Shown in pieces: positions 1 to 5,727 of a stretch of 6,000 nucleotides of DNA. The position numbers and the translations under genes are program-made. Under the pieces are notes generated by a model, which saw nothing but the letters and a program-made list of their open reading frames with translations, searched no databases and was not told the DNA's origin. The DNA is from an uncultured Oscillospiraceae bacterium (lineage in GTDB: Bacteria > Bacillota > Clostridia > Oscillospirales > Acutalibacteraceae): NCBI GenBank assembly GCA_902462665.1, contig CABQCM010000096.1, positions 1 to 6,000 on the forward strand. Direction: 5' to 3'. Positions within the stretch are counted from its first letter, which is position 1. The number at the start of each line of letters is the position of its first letter.

Positions 1-222
1 GATAACCCGGTTACCCGTGTCATTGCCGCGCCGGGGCTTTGGATGCAGCGCCTGACCACCAAGGAACCGGACGATTCCATGATTGAGGTGGCAATCGCCG
101 CCATGAACGAGGTCATTCCGGAGCGAGTGCAGCAGGAGAGCAGGTCCGATGCGTCCGAACAGCTTACGCCAGAGCAGTCGGAGGCGGATTCACCGGCAGC
201 CGGCTCGCCTCACGAGTCGTGA
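1..222 (+). CDS. DUF1385 family protein, C-terminal fragment
   Basis: Frame 1 is open from the window edge to TGA at 220-222 and gives the last 73 residues of a protein. The segment PGLWMQRLTTKEPDDSMIEV (residues 11-30 of the fragment) matches, from memory, the conserved C-terminal end of DUF1385 proteins (B. subtilis YqhQ type). These are predicted membrane-associated proteins of unknown biochemical role. After this core the last 30 or so residues are polar and rich in E, S, Q and A, which looks like a poorly conserved tail. The stop codon overlaps the start of prmC in GTGA, so the two genes are probably co-transcribed and translationally coupled. A DUF1385 gene next to prmC is a common arrangement in Clostridia. 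The start and the membrane segments lie outside the window. The family call is fairly secure; the function is unknown. Confidence 0.82.
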   Translation, partial: DNPVTRVIAAPGLWMQRLTTKEPDDSMIEVAIAAMNEVIPERVQQESRSDASEQLTPEQSEADSPAAGSPHES

Positions 223-1064
223 CAGCGCGCGAGACGCTGGCCTGGCTGACATCCCGGCTGTCTCCGGTGGGAGAAAGCGCGCGGCGGGAAGCAAGGCTTT
301 TGTTGGAAAATGCCCTTTTATCCAATGGAACGGAAAAAAATGGACTATTATATGACAACCGGCCTTTATCGGACGAGGTGCTGCACCGTCTGGAGAGGGA
401 CGCGGCGCGCCGCCTGGAGGGGGAACCGCTCCAGTACATTTTGGGGGAATGGGAATTTTATTCCCTGCCCTTTGAAGTCGGGCCGGGCGTGCTCATTCCC
501 CAGCCCGACACCGAATGCTTGGTGGAACGCGCGCTGGCGTATTTGAAGAATGTTCCTTCGGCTCGTGTGGCCGATTTGTGCAGTGGCAGCGGCGCGGTGG
601 CAATCGCCATTGCTCATCACGCGCCCCAATGTCGGGTCACCGCTGTGGAATGGGATGAGGTGGCTTTCGGTTATTTGGAGCGGAACATACGCCGAAACCA
701 CGCGAATCATGTGAAAGCCGTGCGCGCCGATGTGCTGGCTGCACCGCAAGGGTTCGGCCCCTTTGACCTCATTGTATCCAACCCGCCTTATATCCGCTCC
801 GGGGTGATTGACGAGTTGGAGGCTTCGGTGCGGCGCGAGCCTCGCATTGCTCTGGACGGCGGGGAGGACGGATTGGCCTTTTATCGCTGTATCCTGTCGC
901 AGTGGACGACGACTCTGACCGACGAGGGCGTGCTAATGGTGGAGATTGGTTATGACCAGGCAGAGGAAGTTACCGCATTGTTCGCCCCTCATTTTGCCCA
1001 GGTGGAGTGCCTTCGTGACTATGGCGGCAACGACCGGGTCATTGTTGGGACACATCGCCGGTGA
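219..1064 (+). CDS. prmC: Peptide chain release factor N5-glutamine methyltransferase PrmC
   Basis: This 281-residue protein is predicted to methylate the glutamine of the GGQ motif in release factors RF1 and RF2, using S-adenosylmethionine in the cytoplasm, which improves translation termination. An N-terminal helical domain (about 1-80) for release-factor binding is followed by a Rossmann methyltransferase domain. VLIPQPDTE lies at 91-99; the usual form has R where Q95 stands. The SAM-binding loop DLCSGSGAVAIA is at 119-130. The catalytic NPPY motif, which holds the target glutamine amide, is at 188-191, and LDGGEDGL at 212-219 is also typical. Length is normal for the family. GTG at 219 is chosen because it overlaps the preceding stop (GTGA) and gives the usual N-terminus; no good Shine-Dalgarno sequence is seen, so initiation probably depends on coupling. 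The frequent partner prfA is not adjacent: recA follows after 219 bases. Confidence 0.95.
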   Translation: MTARETLAWLTSRLSPVGESARREARLLLENALLSNGTEKNGLLYDNRPLSDEVLHRLERDAARRLEGEPLQYILGEWEFYSLPFEVGPGVLIPQPDTECLVERALAYLKNVPSARVADLCSGSGAVAIAIAHHAPQCRVTAVEWDEVAFGYLERNIRRNHANHVKAVRADVLAAPQGFGPFDLIVSNPPYIRSGVIDELEASVRREPRIALDGGEDGLAFYRCILSQWTTTLTDEGVLMVEIGYDQAEEVTALFAPHFAQVECLRDYGGNDRVIVGTHRR

Positions 1065-1070
1065 AAAAGG

Positions 1071-1099
1071 TTGCATTTTGACAAAGCTTTCGATATAAT
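1071..1099 (+). promoter_or_regulatory. Probable sigma-A promoter for recA
   Basis: A perfect TATAAT stands at 1094-1099. At a 17-base spacing lies TTGCAT (1071-1076), a partial -35 match. A perfect TTGACA also occurs at 1078-1083, but only 10 bases separate it from the TATAAT, too short for a normal promoter. Transcription would start near 1106 and leave a leader of about 178 bases before recA. The surrounding bases are more AT-rich than the genes. No intrinsic terminator is visible after prmC, so some read-through from upstream is possible. Confidence 0.6.
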
Positions 1100-1105
1100 A
1101 TCCAC

Positions 1106-1269
1106 AAATCGGAAGTTTTCATGAATGGATGAGCATAGACAAAGCAATTCAGTTGCAATGCGTTTTACGCGTAAGCCTTAAAATACCGGACGCGTTATTT
1201 CCTGATTGCTTCGTCTAGCAGAAAACCAGGCTGGGCTAAGCGCGGCCGCAGGATGACCGCCTGTGAAAG
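1106..1269 (+). other. Long untranslated recA leader of unknown role
   Basis: The inferred recA transcript has a leader of roughly 178 bases with no credible gene. It contains short palindromes and hairpins: TTCATGAA at 1118-1125, GCGT-TTT-ACGC at 1160-1170, TTACGCGTAA at 1165-1174, and CAGGC at 1227-1231, which can pair with GCCTG at 1259-1263 just ahead of the ribosome binding site. I found no copy of the Gram-positive LexA operator (GAAC-N4-GTTC) in it. None of the structures matches a riboswitch I recognise. Confidence 0.3.
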
Positions 1270-1276
1270 AAAGGAA
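1270..1276 (+). promoter_or_regulatory. Ribosome binding site that decides the recA start
   Basis: AAAGGAA at 1270-1276 is the only strong Shine-Dalgarno match. Measured from AGGA (1272-1275) it lies 8 bases before ATG 1284, but only 2 bases before the in-frame ATG 1278, and it is downstream of the in-frame GTG 1263. It therefore favours the start at 1284. Confidence 0.7.
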
Positions 1277-1283
1277 TATGATT

Positions 1284-2387
1284 ATGACAGAAAAGAAAAA
1301 AGCGTTGGAGACCGCCCTGGCTCAAATTGAAAAGCAATTTGGTAAAGGCGCAGTGATGTTGCTGGGGCAGAACACAGGCATGAACGTCGAGGCCATCTCG
1401 ACCGGCTCGTTGTCGTTGGACATTGCGCTGGGCATTGGCGGCGTTCCGCGCGGCCGCATTGTGGAAGTATACGGCCCGGAATCCTCGGGTAAAACCACCA
1501 TTGCTTTGCACGTCATCGCCGAAGCGCAGAAGGCGGGCGGTACGGCAGCCTTTATTGATGTAGAGCATGCTCTGGATCCGGTCTATGCCGCCAATCTGGG
1601 CATTGATATTGACTCTCTGCTGGTATCTCAGCCCGATACCGGGGAGCAGGCCCTTGAGATTGCCGAAGCGCTGGTGCGCTCCCAGGCCATCGACGTGGTT
1701 GTGGTTGACTCGGTCGCGGCGCTGGTTCCAAAAAACGAAATCGAGGGTGAGATGGGCGACAGCCACGTTGGCCTGCAGGCCCGACTGATGTCGCAGGCTC
1801 TGCGCAAGCTGGCCGGCGCGATTGCAAAATCGAATTGCGTGGCTATCTTCATTAATCAGCTGCGCGATAAGGTCGGGGTTATTTACGGCAGCCACGAGAC
1901 GACAGCCGGCGGCCGCGCTTTGAAGTATTACGCCACGGTGCGTATCGACATCCGCCGCACCGAGACGCTGAAAAACGGCACCGAAATGATCGGTTCCCGC
2001 ACCCGCGCTAAGGTGGTCAAAAACAAGGTCGCTCCGCCTTTCCGCGACGCAGAGTTCGATATCATGTACGGCAAGGGAGTATCCCGTGTCGGTGAAATTA
2101 TTGACCTTGGGGTCAAATGCGATATTGTGCAAAAGAGCGGCGCGTGGTTTTCTTATAATGGCGAGCGGCTCGGGCAGGGACGCGATAATTCTAAGAACTT
2201 TTTGCTCGAAAATCCGGCTTTGGCGGCTGAGATTGAGGGTAAAATCCGCGATGCGCTGCAGGGAAACAGAAAGGATGCGCAAAAAGAGGAGGCTGCCGCC
2301 ACGAAGACGGCGGTTCCCGCTGCCGAACCTGCTCCTTCCAAAAAGACGGCACCGAAGGTTAATATTGACATTACGGTGGACGACTGA
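1284..2387 (+). CDS. recA: Recombinase RecA
   Basis: RecA forms ATP-dependent filaments on single-stranded DNA, catalyses homologous pairing and strand exchange, and stimulates LexA self-cleavage in the SOS response. From ATG 1284 the protein has 367 residues and begins MTEKKKALETAL, the normal RecA N-terminus. The longer reading from GTG 1263 would add seven residues and place the ribosome binding site inside the gene. Walker A GPESSGKTT is at 64-72, the catalytic glutamate at E94 (DVEHALDP), the Walker B strand VVVVDSVAAL at about 138-147, the L2 DNA-binding loop at about 192-210, and the C-terminal domain from about 270. The last 40 residues are an A/K/P-rich linker ending in the acidic IDITVDD, so it is slightly longer than many RecAs. 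L2 reads YGSHETTAGG where most bacteria have FGNPETT(T/P)GG. The TGA overlaps the recX ATG by one base. Confidence 0.98.
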   Translation: MTEKKKALETALAQIEKQFGKGAVMLLGQNTGMNVEAISTGSLSLDIALGIGGVPRGRIVEVYGPESSGKTTIALHVIAEAQKAGGTAAFIDVEHALDPVYAANLGIDIDSLLVSQPDTGEQALEIAEALVRSQAIDVVVVDSVAALVPKNEIEGEMGDSHVGLQARLMSQALRKLAGAIAKSNCVAIFINQLRDKVGVIYGSHETTAGGRALKYYATVRIDIRRTETLKNGTEMIGSRTRAKVVKNKVAPPFRDAEFDIMYGKGVSRVGEIIDLGVKCDIVQKSGAWFSYNGERLGQGRDNSKNFLLENPALAAEIEGKIRDALQGNRKDAQKEEAAATKTAVPAAEPAPSKKTAPKVNIDITVDD

Positions 2388-3019
2388 TGCTGGTCACCGC
2401 CATCGAGCCCCGGCGTAAAGGGCTTAGCGCTCTCTACCTCGACGGGCAGGAGAGCTTGGTTGATACCGAGACGCTGGCGGCCAGCCGGCTACGGCCGGGG
2501 GACGAACTGGAGGAAGAGCAGCTTTTGGCCCTGCTGCGTGCATCCGACAGCCGCCGCGCCCGGGAAAAGGCGTTGTTTATTCTGACCTATCGAGATCATT
2601 CCCGCGAGGAGCTCAAACGCAAGCTGCTGACCGCCTCTTTTTCGGAAGAAGCCGCCGAGGCCGCGGTGCAGAAGGTAGCGGATATGGGGCTAATCGACGA
2701 CCGGGAATATGCTCGTAAGCTGGCGCGGGAGCTGTTGTTTCGTAAGCGCTGGGGCGAACGGCGAACGGTTGGCGAGATGCTCCGCCGTGGGCTGGAGCGC
2801 GAACTGATTGCCGAGGTTATGGAAGAGGCGCAGCCCGATCCGGCGGTGCAGTTGGCCGAAATTATTGAGAAAAAATACACTCCCCTGCCGCGGGACGAGA
2901 AGGGATATCGTCGGATGCTCAACGCTCTGGCCCGGATGGGATATGGTTGGAGCGACATCCGCTCGGCGCTGGCGCAGGCGGAGGAATCCATGGAAGGCTG
3001 GAATGAATCGGATGAATAA
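2387..3019 (+). CDS. recX: RecA regulatory protein RecX
   Basis: RecX binds in the groove of RecA filaments and modulates their ATPase and strand exchange, in most species as an inhibitor. The 210-residue product is within the usual size range. After an N-terminal segment (about 1-50) come tandem three-helix RecX repeats: the first at about 56-98 (ALFILTYRDHSREELKRKL at 62-80), the second beginning at the family signature GLIDDREYA (101-109), and the third up to about 200 (YRRMLNALARMGYGWSDI at 174-191). The start ATG 2387 shares its A with the recA stop (TGATG). GGTGGA at 2375-2380 is a suitably placed Shine-Dalgarno sequence inside recA, so translation is probably coupled and keeps RecX linked to RecA output. 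The highly charged composition is typical. Confidence 0.93.
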   Translation: MLVTAIEPRRKGLSALYLDGQESLVDTETLAASRLRPGDELEEEQLLALLRASDSRRAREKALFILTYRDHSREELKRKLLTASFSEEAAEAAVQKVADMGLIDDREYARKLARELLFRKRWGERRTVGEMLRRGLERELIAEVMEEAQPDPAVQLAEIIEKKYTPLPRDEKGYRRMLNALARMGYGWSDIRSALAQAEESMEGWNESDE

Positions 3020-4355
3020 AACACCCGTTAAGGTTGGCATTGCCCCATTGGGTTGCTGCAAAAATCAGGTAGACGCGGAAATCATGCTGCGCGCGCTGGT
3101 AGACGCAGGCTATGAGATCACCCCGTATGAGGACGAAGCCGACGTTATTATCATCAACACCTGCGGCTTCATTGAGTCGGCCAAGCAGGAGGCGATTGAA
3201 GCCATCCTGGAGGCGAATGAATTCAAAAAGCGGGGAACGCTGCGCGCGCTGGTGGTAACCGGCTGTCTGGCCGAACGGTATCGTTCCCAGTTGACGCAGG
3301 AGCTGCCCGAGGTAGACGCTGTGGTGGGCATTGGCTGCAATGGAGATATTGTATCGGTGTTAGACAAGGTCCTGCAAGAACCGGCTGCCTCAGGAAAGGA
3401 ATTTTACGGTCCTAAGGAAAATTTGCCCCTGGATGGGGAGCGGTTACTCATTAACGACCCTTACTTCGCATACATTAAAATAGCCGAGGGCTGTAACAAT
3501 TGTTGTACATACTGCGCGATTCCCTCCATTCGCGGGCCGCTGCGCTCCCGTACCATCGAGTCGGTGGTGGCCGAGGCGGAGGGCCTTGCCCGCGACGGGG
3601 TAAAGGAGCTGATTGTCGTTGCGCAGGACACCACCCGTTATGGAGAGGATCTTTACGGCGAGCCGCGGCTTTGCGAGCTGCTGCGCCGGCTCAACGAGAT
3701 AGAAGGTCTGCGCTGGATTCGCCTGATGTACGCCTATCCCGACCATGTGAATGAGGAGTTGCTGGACACCATGGCGGCCTGCCGCAAGGTGCTGCCTTAT
3801 CTTGATTTGCCCATTCAGCACTGCAATTCGGAGATTTTGCGGGCGATGAACCGAAAAGGCTCGCGCACGGAACTGGAAGAGGTCATTGCTCTGATTCGGC
3901 GCAAGCTGCCGGGCGCGACTCTACGCACCACCCTCATCACCGGTTTCCCCGGGGAAACCGAGGCGCAGTTTGAGGAATTGTGTGAATTCGTCAAGGCCAT
4001 GCGGTTCGACCGTCTGGGGTGTTTTGCCTTCTCTCCCGAGGAGGGAACGCCGGCCGCCGCGATGGAGGGGCAGATTCCAGAGCAGGAGCGTCTTCGCCGG
4101 CAGGATATTGTTATGCGCGAGCAGGCCGCTGTGGCCGAGAGATTGGCCGAAAGCCGGGTGGGCGAGGTGGTCACTGTGCTCGTGGAGGGCTACGACGCCA
4201 GCGTCAAATATTATTTTGGCCGCACGGCCGCTGATGCGCCGGAGGTGGACTGTAAACTGTTGTTTCCCTGCAGCCGCAAGCTGAAGGAGGGGGATTTTGT
4301 CAAGGTTCGCGTCACCGACTGGCTGGACTACGACCTGTTGGGTGAGCCGGTGTAA
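3003..4355 (+). CDS. rimO: Ribosomal protein S12 methylthiotransferase RimO
   Basis: RimO is a radical SAM enzyme that adds a methylthio group to the conserved aspartate of ribosomal protein uS12 (D88 in E. coli S12). From ATG 3003 it has 450 residues, a normal length. The N-terminal UPF0004 domain has the three cysteines that bind the auxiliary 4Fe-4S cluster: C18 (LGCCKNQVDAE), C54 (NTCGFI) and C88 (TGCLAERY). The radical SAM CxxxCxxC is at C164, C168 and C171, followed by AIPSIRG. The C-terminal stretch from about 382 to 450 is the TRAM domain for substrate binding. LGCCKNQVDAE supports RimO rather than its tRNA-modifying paralogue MiaB. GGAAGG at 2992-2997 favours ATG 3003, 17 bases inside recX; ATG 3012 is an alternative three codons later. 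The overlap suggests coupled translation with recX. Confidence 0.95.
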   Translation: MNRMNKTPVKVGIAPLGCCKNQVDAEIMLRALVDAGYEITPYEDEADVIIINTCGFIESAKQEAIEAILEANEFKKRGTLRALVVTGCLAERYRSQLTQELPEVDAVVGIGCNGDIVSVLDKVLQEPAASGKEFYGPKENLPLDGERLLINDPYFAYIKIAEGCNNCCTYCAIPSIRGPLRSRTIESVVAEAEGLARDGVKELIVVAQDTTRYGEDLYGEPRLCELLRRLNEIEGLRWIRLMYAYPDHVNEELLDTMAACRKVLPYLDLPIQHCNSEILRAMNRKGSRTELEEVIALIRRKLPGATLRTTLITGFPGETEAQFEELCEFVKAMRFDRLGCFAFSPEEGTPAAAMEGQIPEQERLRRQDIVMREQAAVAERLAESRVGEVVTVLVEGYDASVKYYFGRTAADAPEVDCKLLFPCSRKLKEGDFVKVRVTDWLDYDLLGEPV

Positions 4356-4417
4356 CGGCACCGGAATTTTGGATACGTCACATCCGCGCTCGGCGGAAAA
4401 GGGGAGAGGAGAGCCAC

Positions 4418-4993
4418 TTGAATACACCCAATAAGCTGACCATCGTCCGCATGGTACTGGTACCTGTTTTTTTAATTGTTTTTTTAGTGGACACGCCGCT
4501 GCATTACTTTGCCGCCTTTTTGATTTTTGGTATTGCCTCGCTAACTGACTATTACGATGGCAAACTGGCGCGGCGGGATAATTTAATCACCGATTTCGGC
4601 AAGTTCCTCGACCCCATTGCCGACAAGCTGCTGACCACGGCGGCCCTGCTTGGCTTTTTGGAAAAAGGCATTGGCTGGGGAACCGTCTGGGTGGTGTTTG
4701 TGGTTTTGGCGCGGGAGTTTTTAATCAGCTCTCTGCGTATGATCAGCGCGGCGCGCGGTGTTGTGTTGGCTGCTGATATTTGGGGGAAAGCCAAAACGGT
4801 CTTTCAAATGGCCTCGATTCTTGTCATCCTGTTTTTGCAGGGAATGATGGAGATAACCGGCACCGGCCATTGGCTGTACGGCCCCTTGCAGTGGTTCTAC
4901 ACGGTGCTGCTGTGGGTATCGGCCTTGCTGACCGCGTTGTCGGGCGTGAATTATCTCGTTAAAAATAAGTCGTGTATTGATTGGCGCAAGTGA
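4418..4993 (+). CDS. pgsA: CDP-diacylglycerol--glycerol-3-phosphate 3-phosphatidyltransferase PgsA
   Basis: This membrane enzyme joins CDP-diacylglycerol and glycerol 3-phosphate to make phosphatidylglycerol phosphate, the committed step to phosphatidylglycerol and cardiolipin. The 191-residue product carries the complete CDP-alcohol phosphotransferase motif DxxDGxxAR-x8-GxxxDxxxD: D44, D47, G48, A51, R52, G61, D65 and D69. These residues bind metal and the CDP head group. Hydrophobic segments at about 8-25, 28-42, 71-80, 88-104, 127-141 and 157-176 fit the usual six-helix fold. The N-terminal NKLTIVRMVLVP (4-15) is typical. Initiation is at a TTG codon, six bases after AGGAG at 4407-4411, and no ATG lies near enough to compete. 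It follows rimO by 62 bases with no visible terminator or strong promoter, so it is probably on the recA transcript. Confidence 0.95.
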   Translation: MNTPNKLTIVRMVLVPVFLIVFLVDTPLHYFAAFLIFGIASLTDYYDGKLARRDNLITDFGKFLDPIADKLLTTAALLGFLEKGIGWGTVWVVFVVLAREFLISSLRMISAARGVVLAADIWGKAKTVFQMASILVILFLQGMMEITGTGHWLYGPLQWFYTVLLWVSALLTALSGVNYLVKNKSCIDWRK

Positions 4994-5079
4994 TTTTGGG
5001 CCTAGCGGCGTTTGGCGCGGGCGAACCGTCTGAGTCAGGCTACTTAGAGCGTTGACAATACGCGGTGTATACTTCCCCC

Positions 5080-5100
5080 CCTGCACACACTTTTTGCAGG
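5080..5100. repeat. Inverted repeat CCTGCA / TGCAGG in the pgsA-cysE gap
   Basis: CCTGCA at 5080-5085 and TGCAGG at 5095-5100 form a perfect 6-base inverted repeat around a 9-base spacer that contains a T run. The run is in the loop rather than after the stem on either strand, so it is not a canonical terminator. It lies between pgsA and the probable cysE promoter and could be a protein-binding site or a weak hairpin. Confidence 0.3.
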
Positions 5101-5124
5101 AAGAAAAAGATTGCAAATTAGGGG

Positions 5125-5153
5125 GTGCATTTTTGCGGGGTATCGTGTATAAT
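5125..5153 (+). promoter_or_regulatory. Probable promoter of the T-box/cysE transcript
   Basis: A perfect TATAAT is at 5148-5153, preceded directly by TG. The -35 position at 17-base spacing (GTGCAT, 5125-5130) is a poor match, so activity would rest mainly on the -10 region. The flanking DNA is AT-richer than the GC-rich structured RNA that starts just downstream, and transcription would begin near 5160. No better candidate lies between this point and Stem I of the T-box. Confidence 0.5.
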
Positions 5154-5163
5154 GAAGTAGAGC

Positions 5164-5258
5164 CTTCAGTCCGATCAAAGATCGGACGACATAGCCTGCT
5201 TCCGCCGGCTGCCGGATGCGCCGGCGGATGGGCAGGCAAACGGCCCGCAGGGCCGAAG
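5164..5258 (+). other. Three-hairpin structured leader ahead of the T-box
   Basis: Three hairpins follow one another. GTCCGATC-AAA-GATCGGAC is at 5169-5187 (8 bp). A 14-bp hairpin has GCCTGC (5194-5199) paired with GCAGGC (5232-5237) and CCGCCGGC (5202-5209) paired with GCCGGCGG (5220-5227). GGCCC-GCA-GGGCC is at 5242-5254. CTTC (5164-5167) can pair with GAAG (5255-5258) and close all three into a four-way junction. No T run follows, so these are not terminators. The shape resembles a cloverleaf but it lacks tRNA features, and I recognise no RNA family. It would be the 5' end of the cysE transcript if the promoter at 5148 is right. Confidence 0.45.
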
Positions 5259-5269
5259 AATGCATGGAA

Positions 5270-5532
5270 CGGGAAGAAGTAATTCGCGGCGGGAAACCGC
5301 CTGGGCCAGCGCCAGAGAGAAAGCGCCACGCACGAAGTGCGACGGCTGGAAGCGCTTTTCGCAGCCTATCGGATGAATGCACCCGGGAGCAGGCGGGAGG
5401 AAATGCCCGCCCGGCTTGCCGCCGTTACCGGCAGGGGCGCCGCCGCAGTCCTGCGGCAGCGATTTGAGAGAGAAACCGGAGTGGAACCGCGGAAAGCCGC
5501 CTCCGTCGCTAATTTAGCGACGGGGCGTTTTT
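5270..5532 (+). promoter_or_regulatory. T-box riboswitch, cysteine (UGC) specifier
   Basis: T-box leaders bind a specific tRNA and allow transcription of the downstream gene when that tRNA is uncharged. Stem I starts with CGGG/CCCG (5270-5273 with 5382-5385). Its specifier loop has AGTA (5278-5281) opposite GAA-TGC-ACC (5375-5383), and TGC at 5378-5380 is a cysteine codon. Helices ATTCG/CGGAT (5282-5286 with 5370-5374) and TGGGC/GCCTA (5302-5306 with 5364-5368) lead to AGAGAG (5314-5319). Above it are a distal helix (5320-5326 with 5352-5358) and the apical GGCTG (5344-5348). Hairpins at 5392-5411, 5417-5433 and 5442-5457 fit Stem II to Stem III. The antiterminator pairs CGGAG with CTCCG (5477-5481, 5501-5505) and GCGG with CCGC, with the bulge TGGAACC at 5482-5488. 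TGGA in the bulge matches the UCCA end of tRNA-Cys, whose discriminator base is U. The downstream gene is cysE, in agreement. Confidence 0.93.
5498..5532 (+). terminator. Intrinsic terminator of the T-box
   Basis: CCGTCGCTA (5503-5511) pairs with TAGCGACGG (5515-5523). The stem extends outward by CGCC (5498-5501) with GGCG (5524-5527), leaving T5502 bulged, and TTTTT follows at 5528-5532. The 5' arm shares bases 5498-5505 with the 3' side of the antiterminator, so the two folds exclude each other as in a standard T-box switch. Confidence 0.93.
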
Positions 5533-5554
5533 GTTGTTATAAAAATACCGTTGG

Positions 5555-5650
5555 AATGGACGTTGGGATTTTGCGGGGGAGAAGCGATGTAGCATGGCTG
5601 CTATGCGTTTTTTCAGAAGCCCCGCGATGACGGCGGTAACGTCCATTTTT
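5555..5650 (+). repeat. Long imperfect inverted repeat between the T-box and cysE
   Basis: AATGGACGTT (5555-5564) and AACGTCCATT (5638-5647) are perfect 10-base inverted repeats. Nested inside are GCGGGG (5573-5578) with CCCCGC (5620-5625), then TAGCA-TGGC-TGCTA (5590-5603), whose stem can extend with wobble pairs and one bulge to about 5580-5613. The T run 5646-5650 directly follows the outer arm, so it could act as a second terminator. It could equally be a small palindromic element or an mRNA-stabilising stem. No target-site duplication is evident and no family is recognised. The rest of the 200-base gap to cysE has only a small hairpin, AAAGC-AACT-GCTTT (5678-5691). Confidence 0.5.
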
Positions 5651-5727
5651 AGGATAGATCCGCCGTTGAGAACACAGAAAGCAACTGCTTTGCGATTCGC
5701 TCCGTAGGGGTGGATGCAGTGGAGTAT

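Noticed and set aside
1236..2282. 348-codon open frame on the - strand opposite recA
   Set aside because: It lies antisense to an unmistakable recA. Its translation is compositionally odd, rich in Q, H, N and R, and matches no family I know. It is a by-product of recA codon use.
2808..3002. Upstream extension of rimO inside recX
   Set aside because: The frame stays open by chance for 65 codons before the rimO start. The extension is arginine-rich and unlike any RimO N-terminus, and the ribosome binding site points to 3003.
5080..5100. Hairpin as terminator for the pgsA operon
   Set aside because: The T run lies in the loop and not after the stem, and the stem is only six pairs. It is listed as an inverted repeat instead.
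5164..5258. tRNA gene suggested by the cloverleaf-like arrangement
   Set aside because: The closing stem has only four pairs, there is no 7-bp acceptor stem, no GTTC T-loop and no D-loop GG, and the middle hairpin is far too long.
5216..5467. 83-codon open frame on the + strand through the leader and T-box
   Set aside because: It runs through paired RNA structure and both GAATGCA heptamers, has no good ribosome binding site, and encodes a low-complexity arginine- and alanine-rich product. The T-box fully explains the sequence from 5270 onward.
5538..5543. TATAAA after the T-box terminator as a second cysE promoter
   Set aside because: The -35 position falls within the terminator stem and has no match to TTGACA, and the AT-rich stretch is explained by the terminator T tract.
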